A stretch of 8,693 nt of DNA, taken from the NCBI GenBank assembly GCA_050014415.1, contig JBEKDJ010000191.1, forward strand, positions 1 through 8,693. Direction: 5' to 3'. A model generated the notes under the pieces. That model was given only the letters and a program-made list of their open reading frames with translations, was not told where the DNA came from and ran no database searches. The DNA is from JBEKDJ01 sp050014415 (GTDB lineage Bacteria; Desulfobacterota; BSN033; UBA1163). The first letter of the stretch is position 1. Each line of letters begins with the position of its first letter. Positions 1-6,246 of the stretch are shown here, piece after piece. The position numbers were made by a program, and so were the translations under genes.

Positions 1-2
1 GG

Positions 3-704
3 GCAGCCTGCCTGGCTTTTGCCCGGGATGGGGCAAAGGTCGTTGTAGCCGATGTTGATGTGAAGTCGAGTGAAGAAACGGTGAGCCTCATTAAAAAGGC
101 AGGGGGAGAAGCCATTGTTATAAAGACCGATGTGTCTCAAGCGACTGAAGTAGAGGCCCTTGTCCGCAAAACCGTTGAGACTTATGGGAGCCTGGATTGT
201 GCATTTAACAATGTCGGTATTCACAAGACATTCATCGGGACGATTGCCTTCGCAGAAAAAGACTGGAACCGGATGATCGACGTCAATCTCAAAGGTATGT
301 GGCTTTGCATGAAGTATGAGATTCCCCAGATGCTCAAGCAGGGGAAGGGCTCTATCGTCAATGCATCCTCGGCAGCTGGACTGATTGGCGCCCAGAGCAA
401 CCCTGCATATACAGGAAGCAAGCACGGGGTCATAGGATTGACGAAAATGGCTGCTATAGAGTTCGCGAGAAAGGGTATCAGGGTCAACTGCATCTGTCCA
501 GGGCCAACCACGACGACACGGATGAATGAAGAGCTGGCGGCAGTATGCCCAGATAGGGTCGAGCAGATACATAACACCGTTCCCATGGGTCGAACAGCCG
601 AACCCAGGGAAATCGCTGAGGCGGCAGTCTGGTTATGCTCAGACAAAGCCTCCTATGTGACGGGTGCTGCTTTGCCCGTAGATGGCGGCGTGGTAGCCGA
701 ATAA
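3..704 (+). CDS. Short-chain dehydrogenase/reductase (SDR), 5' end outside window
   Basis: Classical SDR, an NAD(P)-dependent oxidoreductase that usually interconverts a hydroxyl and a keto group. The frame stays open to the window edge and codes for AACLAFARDGAKVVVADVDV, the first helix and second strand of the Rossmann fold. A GTG at 60 is therefore not the start, and roughly 20 residues including the TGxxxGIG loop lie upstream. Visible motifs are NNVG (codons from 207, the NNAG equivalent), catalytic Ser (codon 369), Tyr (408) and Lys (420) in YTGSK with the usual 13-residue Ser-Tyr spacing, and PGP after strand 6. An Asp at the end of strand 2 (VVVADVD) suggests NAD(H) rather than NADP(H). 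The 233 visible codons fit a normal protein of about 250 residues. The family is clear, but the substrate cannot be told. A 120-base gap separates it from the next flavoprotein gene. Confidence 0.93.
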   Translation, partial: AACLAFARDGAKVVVADVDVKSSEETVSLIKKAGGEAIVIKTDVSQATEVEALVRKTVETYGSLDCAFNNVGIHKTFIGTIAFAEKDWNRMIDVNLKGMWLCMKYEIPQMLKQGKGSIVNASSAAGLIGAQSNPAYTGSKHGVIGLTKMAAIEFARKGIRVNCICPGPTTTTRMNEELAAVCPDRVEQIHNTVPMGRTAEPREIAEAAVWLCSDKASYVTGAALPVDGGVVAE

Positions 705-779
705 AGCCCGGGGTAGAGCGTACGCAGAGGGCATGGGAAAAATCGAAGGCGCCCGTGCTTTGTCAGCTAACTCTATATT

Positions 780-802
780 CTATGCATTCTACCCTATGCA
801 TT
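780..802 (+). repeat. Short 9-base direct repeat upstream of the FAD oxidoreductase gene
   Basis: CTATGCATT occurs at 780-788 and again at 794-802, 14 bases apart, with a self-complementary ATGCAT core. It sits 23-45 bases upstream of the ATG at 825, in an AT-richer stretch of the gap. A TTGTCA at 760-765 lies upstream, but no convincing -10 box follows at 16-18 bases. The position would suit an operator or promoter region, but this is weak and may be chance. Confidence 0.25.
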
Positions 803-824
803 TTTTGAGCAGGGGAGAAAAAGA

Positions 825-2273
825 ATGAAAAGAAGAGCAATGGAAACGGATGTTGTCGTGATTGGCTCCGGTGTTGCAGGTCTGGCTGCGGCTCTTACTG
901 CAGCCGAAGGCGGCGCGAAGGTCATCGTTTTTGAGAAGCAGCGGTCCCTGGGCGGAAGTTCGAACTTTTTCTACGGAATATTCGCAGTAGAAAGTGAGAT
1001 GCAACGGGAAAGGTACATTACCTACAGTCGAGATCAGGCCTTCAAAAACATCATGGAGTATAGTCATTGGCGGGCTAACCCGCGTCTTGTGAGGGCCATT
1101 GTCGATGAATCCGGGGCCACTATTGCCTGGCTGCAGCAGCAAGGCGTTGACTTTATTGAAGCCAGGATCAATTTTCCCGATGCACCTATGACGTATCATG
1201 TCGTCAAAGGGCAAGGGGCAGCAGTAGTGAAAGCGCTCAGTGAGAGAGTAAAAGAGAAAGGGGTAGATCTAAGAACTGCAACGCCGACAAGGAAGATCCT
1301 GAAAAGAGGCGACCGGATCGCGGGTGTCATTGCTGAGCAGGAGGGCGAAGACATCGAGGTGGCTGCCAGGGTGGTTGTCATAGGCAGCGGTGGTTATGCG
1401 AACAAAAAAGAATGGATCAAGAAGTATTCAGGATTCGACCTTGGGGTCAATATAATTCCCGTGGGCAACGTCGATAAGATGGGGGACGGCATTCGTATGG
1501 CGTGGGAAATTGGCGCGGCCGAGGAGGGTCTTGGTGTGCTGGAGATGTATCGTGTCGGTCCTGTGGGGTCTGAATTTCCCATGATGGGCCAGCTTGAATT
1601 TATCCCTGCCCAACCCGATCTATGGGTCAATCAGAGTGGAGAAAGGTTTTGCGATGAAAGCATAGCATTTTCCGAAACCTCCGCAGGCAATGCAAACGCG
1701 CGATACAAGGAAGGCTACACCTACAGCCTGTTTGATGACTCTATCAAGCAACTCATTCTTGATAAAGGCATTGAGAGGGGTGTGGGAGAGGACAATCTTC
1801 CTGGTACCCGACCTGTGAACTTCGACAAGGAACTGCACGTTGCCTTCGAAAGGGGGACCACGGAGCTATTCATGGAAAATTCAATAGAAGATTTGGCCGG
1901 GAGGATGGGGGTAGATCCCGTAGTCCTGAAGGCCACTGTCGACGAATACAACAGATTCTGTGACAAAGGCCATGATGATCTGTTTGCAAAGAATCCAAAA
2001 TACTTAAGGCGGCTCAAGTGGCCGAAATTCTATGCCGTCAAGGCCCGCACCATCTGTTTAGGAACCCTTGGAGGGATCAAGATCAACCACAATATGGAGG
2101 TTGTGGATAAGAAAGACAGGGTTATTCCCGGCCTCTACGCCGGTGGATTCGATGCCGGCGGAATGTACGGGGATAGTTACTGCATCCACGATTCTTCAGG
2201 TCTATCTTCAGGATTTGCAGTGAATTCCGGCCGCATTGCAGGTAAGAACGCCTTGAGATATATGGGCAGGTAG
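825..2273 (+). CDS. FAD-dependent oxidoreductase, fumarate reductase/3-ketosteroid dehydrogenase-like (FAD_binding_2)
   Basis: A 482-residue soluble flavoprotein of the family containing fumarate reductase flavoprotein subunits, urocanate reductase and 3-ketosteroid delta-1-dehydrogenase, which add or remove hydrogen across C=C bonds. The dinucleotide site GSGVAG is at residues 14-19, with FEK at 36-38 and LGGSS at 42-46. Further family landmarks are VVVIGSGGY (183-191), GDGIRMAWEIGA (220-231), LWVNQSGERFCDE (266-278), LGGIKI (415-420) and the C-terminal FAD segment IPGLYAGG (434-441) to SGRIAG (468-473). There is no signal peptide, heme or cytochrome domain, so it is probably cytoplasmic. 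The segment before GG (ICLGTLGG) lacks the His found in true fumarate reductases (HTMGG), so a different substrate is likely. The start at 825 is chosen because GGGGAG lies 7 bases upstream; ATG 840 has a poorer site. The cupin gene follows after 35 bases. Confidence 0.9.
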   Translation: MKRRAMETDVVVIGSGVAGLAAALTAAEGGAKVIVFEKQRSLGGSSNFFYGIFAVESEMQRERYITYSRDQAFKNIMEYSHWRANPRLVRAIVDESGATIAWLQQQGVDFIEARINFPDAPMTYHVVKGQGAAVVKALSERVKEKGVDLRTATPTRKILKRGDRIAGVIAEQEGEDIEVAARVVVIGSGGYANKKEWIKKYSGFDLGVNIIPVGNVDKMGDGIRMAWEIGAAEEGLGVLEMYRVGPVGSEFPMMGQLEFIPAQPDLWVNQSGERFCDESIAFSETSAGNANARYKEGYTYSLFDDSIKQLILDKGIERGVGEDNLPGTRPVNFDKELHVAFERGTTELFMENSIEDLAGRMGVDPVVLKATVDEYNRFCDKGHDDLFAKNPKYLRRLKWPKFYAVKARTICLGTLGGIKINHNMEVVDKKDRVIPGLYAGGFDAGGMYGDSYCIHDSSGLSSGFAVNSGRIAGKNALRYMGR

Positions 2274-2308
2274 CTGCCTATTCTGTATAAAAGGGAGGAT
2301 AGACGAGC

Positions 2309-2713
2309 ATGGCTGAAAGAAAGTATGGGAAATATGTGGTAAGAATCCCTCTTGAAAGTGGGAAATTTGGACCTCTTTCACGCCTTACTGGTGAAGAACA
2401 TTACGCATCTGATTTCTCCATTCTATTTGCCTACATTTCTGCGCCCTGCCTTATGGAGGATGCGCCCCATTCACACGACTTCGACATGTATCTATATTTT
2501 CTCGGAGTAAATGATTTAGGGGATATGGATGCTGAAATTGAGATGGGGCTTGGTGAGGAGCAGGAAATACATAAAATAACAACTCCTACAAGTGTCTATA
2601 TCCCAAAGGGTTTGGTTCATTGTCCTCTCAATTTCAGAAGGGTGGGCAAACCTATTCTGTTCGTCCATGCCACACTTGCTTCTAAATATACAAAACTTTC
2701 CAACCCATCCTAA
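2309..2713 (+). CDS. Small single-domain cupin protein
   Basis: A 134-residue protein with both cupin signatures. Motif 1 is PHSHDFDMYLYFLG, with metal-ligand candidates His54 and His56 and an acidic residue (Asp57 or Asp59) where the family usually has Glu. Motif 2 is PKGLVHCPLN (residues 99-108), an exact match to PxGxxHxxxN with His104 as third ligand. It is probably a metal-binding beta-barrel; cupins of this size act as isomerases, dioxygenases or small-molecule sensors. The strand content and lack of signal peptide or membrane segment suggest a cytoplasmic protein. GGGAGGA lies upstream of the start with about 11 bases of spacing. It lies between a flavoprotein (35 bases) and the AOR gene (43 bases), so it probably acts in the same pathway or on the same metabolite. 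The fold is well supported; the function is unknown. Confidence 0.8.
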   Translation: MAERKYGKYVVRIPLESGKFGPLSRLTGEEHYASDFSILFAYISAPCLMEDAPHSHDFDMYLYFLGVNDLGDMDAEIEMGLGEEQEIHKITTPTSVYIPKGLVHCPLNFRRVGKPILFVHATLASKYTKLSNPS

Positions 2714-2756
2714 GAACCGCTTTAGGGAATAGATAAGGAAAGAGGAGATTCATCCA

Positions 2757-4640
2757 ATGAAGGCGGAATATGGATATATGGGCAAAATGCTTTTTGTTGA
2801 TTTGACTAATCGAAAGATCCACGAAGAAGATCTTTCGGAGGAACTCGCAAGGAATTTCATAGGCGGTTACGGTGTTGGTGCGCGAATCATAATGGGGCGC
2901 ATGAAGCCTGGGGCAGACCCTTTTGGGCCGGACAACATCTTGGGTTTTGGAACCGGTCCGCTCACCCTCTCCGGAATGACCTCAACATGCCGTTATACAG
3001 CTATGGGCAAGTCTCCCTTGACAGGATACTGGGGCGATGCGAACAGCGGGGGAGATTTTGCGAACGTCTTCAAGGCGTCGGGTTACGATGCTGTCTTCTT
3101 TGAAGGCAGGGCTGAGCATCCCGTGTATCTCCTTATCAGGAAAGGAAAAGTAGAATTCAAGGATGCCCGACATTTATGGGGTGTTGATACGGTCAAAACA
3201 GAGCAGATGATCAGACAGGAAAATGGCGAAGCCCATCTCAAGATTGCCTGTATCGGTATTGCCGGAGAGAAGCGATCTCGGATTGCGGCTGTCATCAATG
3301 ACTGGGGAAGGGCCGCGGCGAGATCGGGCCTCGGTGGGGTAATGGGATCGAAGAACCTTAAGGCGATTGCCTGTAGCGGTACACAGAAGCCCAGAATCTT
3401 TGACAAAGCAAGGGTGGAAAACCTCATGAAGGAACTGGTGAGGGAGACGAAGAGCAATCCCTATGGTATGTACCAGATTCTCAGCGGTTCCGGAACGCCA
3501 GGTGCTATGATGCCCCATATGGCAATGCATGACGTTCCAATAAAGAACTGGGCCGGGAACAACATAGAGGACTTTCCCGAGTCCAAGTGGGAGGCGGTTG
3601 GCTGGGAGAGTTTGGAGAAATATGTGACGAAGAAGTATGCGTGCACAAGCTGTTTCATTGCCTGCGGGCATTGGGTGAAGGTCAGCACCGGGAAATATAG
3701 AGTAGAGAAGGGCCATAAGCCAGAATATGAGACGATGGCAGCCTTTGGCCCGAATTGTCTGAACGACAACATGGAATCCTTAATCTATGCCAATGAGCTC
3801 TGCAATCTGCATGGATTAGACACGATTTCCGCAGGGGCGGTCATTGCCTTTGCTATTGAGTGCTACGAAAATGGCTTGATTACTAAGAAGGACACGGATG
3901 GGTTGGAGCTGACCTGGGGTAACACTGATGCGATCATCGAGGTCTTGAAAAAGATGTGCGTGCGCGAGGGAATCGGTGATTTGTTGGCGGAAGGATCCAG
4001 AGAGGCTGCGAAAAAGATAGGAAGAGGAGCAGAGCAATTCTCCATGGACGTGGGTGGTGAGCTGATTCCTATGCATGACCCCAGACAGGTTCCTGGAATG
4101 GGTGCGACCTACGTATCAGATCCTACCCCTGCCAGACACACCCGTAGCGGAACAGCATTTCAGGAGGAAGGAATGGCCAACCCGGCGGCAATGAATATCC
4201 TGGGGCTCCCGCTTCAAATGGAGAGGTACGATCCGACGGGCAAGGGCAAGGCCCACTCGCTGGTTACGGCCTGGCAGCACTTAATCAATACAACGGGTCT
4301 CTGCATTTTTGCCGGAGACGGACTCAATTTTTCCCTCCTCGAAATGATGAAGGCAGTCACCGGATGGAATCTGGATCATGAAGAGCTGATAAAGACAGGA
4401 AAGAGAATTTCTGCCCTGCTTCATGCTTTCAATCTGAGAGAAGGATTTAAGCCGGCTGATTTCACCATGCCGCCGAGGGCATACGGAAGCCCTCCATTCA
4501 AGATAGGATCACTCAAGGGCATCACCGTTGACGTCGAGGACTTGAAGAGGCAGTACTATGAAGCGATGGGTTTCGACCCTGCTACCGGAGAGATCCGGAA
4601 AGACAGAATCGAAGCACTGGGATTACAAAATATTCTTTAA
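2757..4640 (+). CDS. Tungsten-dependent aldehyde:ferredoxin oxidoreductase family protein
   Basis: A 627-residue AOR-family enzyme, close to the 605 residues of the Pyrococcus enzyme. Family members bind a bis-tungstopterin plus one 4Fe-4S cluster and interconvert aldehydes and carboxylic acids with ferredoxin; BamB of benzoyl-CoA reduction is a relative. The N-terminal domain opens with GYMGKMLFVDLTNRKI and contains GTGPLTLSG, CRYTAMGKSPLTGYWGDANS and GYDAVFFEGRA, matching the pterin-binding AOR_N domain. Cluster ligands are Cys296, Cys299 and Cys303 (CTSCFIAC) and Cys516 (TTGLCIF), the same arrangement as Cys288/291/295/494 in the Pyrococcus AOR. The two pterin-contacting DxxGL(D/C) motifs read NLHGLD and NTTGLC, with Asn at the first position; the second change may affect cofactor contacts. 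GAGGAG precedes the ATG. A ferredoxin or electron-transfer subunit gene is not adjacent. The stop is two bases from a palindromic repeat. The family is certain; the substrate is unknown. Confidence 0.95.
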   Translation: MKAEYGYMGKMLFVDLTNRKIHEEDLSEELARNFIGGYGVGARIIMGRMKPGADPFGPDNILGFGTGPLTLSGMTSTCRYTAMGKSPLTGYWGDANSGGDFANVFKASGYDAVFFEGRAEHPVYLLIRKGKVEFKDARHLWGVDTVKTEQMIRQENGEAHLKIACIGIAGEKRSRIAAVINDWGRAAARSGLGGVMGSKNLKAIACSGTQKPRIFDKARVENLMKELVRETKSNPYGMYQILSGSGTPGAMMPHMAMHDVPIKNWAGNNIEDFPESKWEAVGWESLEKYVTKKYACTSCFIACGHWVKVSTGKYRVEKGHKPEYETMAAFGPNCLNDNMESLIYANELCNLHGLDTISAGAVIAFAIECYENGLITKKDTDGLELTWGNTDAIIEVLKKMCVREGIGDLLAEGSREAAKKIGRGAEQFSMDVGGELIPMHDPRQVPGMGATYVSDPTPARHTRSGTAFQEEGMANPAAMNILGLPLQMERYDPTGKGKAHSLVTAWQHLINTTGLCIFAGDGLNFSLLEMMKAVTGWNLDHEELIKTGKRISALLHAFNLREGFKPADFTMPPRAYGSPPFKIGSLKGITVDVEDLKRQYYEAMGFDPATGEIRKDRIEALGLQNIL

Positions 4641-4641
4641 T

Positions 4642-4787
4642 GGGCTGCTGAAAAATGCCCATCTGCGGCGTTGCCCTTATCCTTCCCTTCGGTAGGCTCA
4701 GGGCAAGCTCCGTGTCGGCGTACATACAAGTACGCCTCACTCCTCAGGATTTCGGGCGCCTTGCATCTGGACATTTTTGAGCAGCCC
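4642..4787. repeat. 146-base imperfect palindrome, REP/MITE-like dispersed element
   Basis: The ends are inverted repeats: GGGCTGCTGAAAAATG at 4642-4657 matches, with one mismatch, the reverse complement of CATTTTTGAGCAGCCC at 4772-4787. Weaker complementarity continues inward over about 34 bases (4642-4676 against 4754-4787). The centre holds a perfect 7-base hairpin, GGCGTAC (4717-4723) with GTACGCC (4730-4736) and a 6-base loop. A further inverted pair, TTGCCCT (4671-4677) with AGGGCAA (4700-4706), lies in the left half. There is no transposase and no credible coding frame. From general knowledge, near-identical palindromes are scattered between genes in Desulfobacterota genomes; copy number here cannot be seen. 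Because it begins right after the AOR stop, its transcript could fold and act as an attenuator, terminator or 3' protective structure for the upstream operon. Confidence 0.7.
4685..4703. repeat. Nested short dispersed repeat inside the palindrome
   Basis: CCCTTCGGTAGGCTCAGGG resembles the widespread short repeat of form CCCTTCGACAAGCTCAGGG. When translated on the - strand it gives the tell-tale peptide CPEPTEG. It sits in the left half of the 146-base element and interrupts its symmetry, which suggests one repeat inserted into or recombined with another. The identification is from memory of the repeat type, not from a search. Confidence 0.5.
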
Positions 4788-4872
4788 TGGGAAAATAACT
4801 TTTTCAGTGAACTGTTAGTTCGGAAAGGAGGTGAACAAGGGGACTGGATGAATATAAGCGGAGGAGGTAGAG

Positions 4873-4900
4873 TTGGATCTGTGTAATCATTTTTTAGAAT
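4873..4900 (+). promoter_or_regulatory. Candidate sigma-70-type promoter for the TRAP binding-protein gene
   Basis: TTGGAT (4873-4878) and TAGAAT (4895-4900) are separated by 16 bases. The -10 matches TATAAT at five of six positions; the -35 matches only TTG. Transcription would begin near 4907, leaving a leader of about 54 bases before the ATG at 4961, with GGAGG at 4949-4953. This is the best promoter-like pair in the gap, but it is unproven. Confidence 0.4.
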
Positions 4901-4911
4901 CTGTGTAATCA
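4877..4911 (+). repeat. 13-base direct repeat overlapping the promoter candidate
   Basis: ATCTGTGTAATCA occurs exactly at 4877-4889 and 4899-4911, start to start 22 bases, about two helical turns. One copy lies between the -35 and -10 candidates and the other overlaps the -10 and the predicted start of transcription, as a pair of operator half-sites might. The alternative is a fragment of a dispersed intergenic repeat containing similar AATCTGTGTAATC words. Confidence 0.5.
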
Positions 4912-4960
4912 AGAAAGCGAATAGTATTTTTTCAGAGCTCTCAGAAAAGGAGGAAAAATC

Positions 4961-6011
4961 ATGGAAAAAACACTTACTTTTTTATCAGTGTTGGCTATGA
5001 CCTTCTTTCTCGTTAGCGCAATTGACTCGGGCACTGCCATGGCGCAAAAAAAACCGGTGGTCATAAGACACGTGCTACCTACGCCTGAAGGGGATTACCC
5101 ACAGACATTTAGAGACAAGGAGATGGCTAAAAGGTTCAACGAGCGTGCAAAGAGCGAGTATGTCATCGAGGTTCACGCCGGCGGAGCACTGGCAAAACTG
5201 CCGGAGTACTTCGATGCAGTAAGGATCGGGGCAGTGGAGATGGAGTTCTCAAACTGGGGGATGTTTTCGTTCCTGGACCCCAGGATGGGCCTGTTAGAAA
5301 CTCCCTTTCTCTTTAACAACAATCATGCGACAAGTGCAGGAATGAAGCTTTTGTTGCCTCTAATATGATCAGATACTCCAGGAGAAGTTCAATGCCAAAG
5401 GGGTAGCGATGATGAATACAGGGGGACTCGGTTTGTGGTCAAAGAAACCGATAAAGAACCTCGAAGACTGGAAAGGCCTGCTCACGGCCTCCGTAAGCCC
5501 GGTTACGTCAACCCTGGTAAAAGATCTGGGCGGCTCTCCTGTCACCATTGTTTTTTTTGAAACATACGAAGCATTGGCGAAAAAAACAGTAGACGCAGCT
5601 GCCCAGAGCGCCCATGGAGGCGTGGTATTTTCTTTCCCGGATGTCTGTAAATATTTCACGGCGTTTTTTAGCGTGCCTGCCTCCGCAGGATACAGCATCA
5701 ATCTCGATGTGTGGAAAAAAATGCCACCCCACATCCAGAAGATACTACAGGAGGAAACGGCCCGGGCCGCGGACTGGATGGCCAACGTCATGGTAACGGA
5801 ACTCCCAGATAGCGACCTGAAGGTATTTAAAGAAAAAGGGGTAACCGTCTACTACCTGCCCAAAGCGGAACGCGACAAGTGGGCAAAGCAGCTTGAGCCG
5901 TACAATGAAAAACAGTTTTCGAGCTTCGGAGAGCTTGGCCAGAAGGTAAAGAAGATTGCTGATGAGGTGAACAAGAAATACCCTTATATGCCAGACAAAG
6001 GGATACTATAA
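4961..6011 (+). pseudogene. TRAP transporter solute-binding protein (DctP family), frameshifted
   Basis: It encodes a periplasmic binding protein that would deliver a small organic solute to a TRAP transporter. The first frame (4961-5368) begins with a Sec signal peptide, a hydrophobic stretch ending in AMAQ with cleavage likely after AMA. It then has the DctP segment GGALAKLPEYFDAVRIGAVE and runs to LLLPLI-stop. The rest continues in the next frame, from YDQILQEKF (5364) through LEDWKG, TYEALAKKTVD and AGYSINLDVW to 6011. Deleting one A from CTAATATGA (5360-5368) joins them as PLYDQIL and gives 349 residues, a normal length. The lesion is therefore a single-base insertion or a sequencing error. 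Where relatives have KIRVP with a substrate-binding Arg, this protein has LLTAS (residues 173-177). GGAGG lies 7 bases before the ATG. No dctQ or dctM follows. Confidence 0.88.
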
Positions 6012-6246
6012 TAACGCACCGACGAAAATAGGCAGGGACTACCCAAGGTGGACGAAGTGGACACATGGGGAAAACTCCAAAAGGCCCTGTAGAAGTCGTT
6101 CTGCAGGGCCTCGAAGGTTCTCCTCTGTATCCCAGATATCCATGTACTACTTCTTACCTCTTCATATTTGACTGTTCTTCTGAGGCACCCCGGAAGAAGA
6201 TATTGTCGAAGACGCGGCCTCCGCCGTCTATGCGAGGAGTAATTGA
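6012..6246 (+). other. Intergenic gap between TRAP binding protein and OYE-like enzyme
   Basis: No gene is supported in these 235 bases; a 76-codon open frame starting at 6065 has an unremarkable composition, overlaps the next gene and has no family resemblance. The place where dctQ/dctM would be expected is empty and no relic of their membrane helices is visible. The stretch contains a strong hairpin (6082-6111). A smaller one lies just before the Shine-Dalgarno sequence of the next gene: GACG 6211-6214 and CGG 6215-6217 pairing with CCG 6221-6223 and CGTC 6225-6228. Confidence 0.5.
6082..6111 (+). terminator. Strong hairpin downstream of the TRAP gene, possible terminator
   Basis: AGGCCCTGTAG (6082-6092) pairs with CTGCAGGGCCT (6101-6111) over 11 base pairs, including one G-U, around an 8-base loop. 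It lies 71 bases after the stop at 6011. There is no T-run behind the stem on the + strand, so it is not a textbook intrinsic terminator. It could be a processing or pause structure, or a protein-binding palindrome. Confidence 0.4.

Larger units (their letters stand above)
4788..4960 (+). other. Gene-free leader before the TRAP binding-protein gene
   Basis: This 173-base stretch carries no convincing gene. It does hold an 11-base match to the anti-Shine-Dalgarno sequence, AAAGGAGGTGA (4824-4834), with no start codon at proper spacing; the nearest ATG (4848) is 16 bases away and opens a 12-codon frame ending at 4886. A second site, AGGAGG (4862-4867), sits 5 bases before a TTG (4873) that opens an 11-codon frame. 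These may be chance, leader peptides, or remains of a decayed gene. A promoter candidate and a direct repeat lie in its second half. Confidence 0.4.

Noticed and set aside
60..704. SDR starting at GTG 60 as a complete 214-residue protein
   Set aside because: The frame is open to the left edge and encodes conserved SDR helix and strand residues, so the gene starts outside the window.
760..788. Promoter TTGTCA with a -10 box near 783
   Set aside because: At 17 bases the -10 would be TGCATT, only three matches; TATATT at 774 is just 8 bases away, so no acceptable pair exists.
3174..3716. 180-codon open frame on the - strand inside the AOR gene
   Set aside because: It lies wholly opposite a strongly conserved enzyme, has no recognisable motif and is explained as a shadow of the + strand codons.
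4671..4886. 71-codon + strand frame and a 91-codon - strand frame across the palindrome
   Set aside because: Both are translations of the repeat element (the - strand one shows the CPEPTEG repeat peptide) and not genes.
5354..5370. Programmed ribosomal frameshift in the TRAP gene
   Set aside because: There is no slippery heptamer, no stimulatory Shine-Dalgarno at proper spacing and no family precedent; a one-base indel is simpler.
5409..6011. Second half of the TRAP gene as an independent 200-residue protein
   Set aside because: It lacks a signal peptide and a good ribosome-binding site, and its sequence continues the DctP fold of the first half without a gap.
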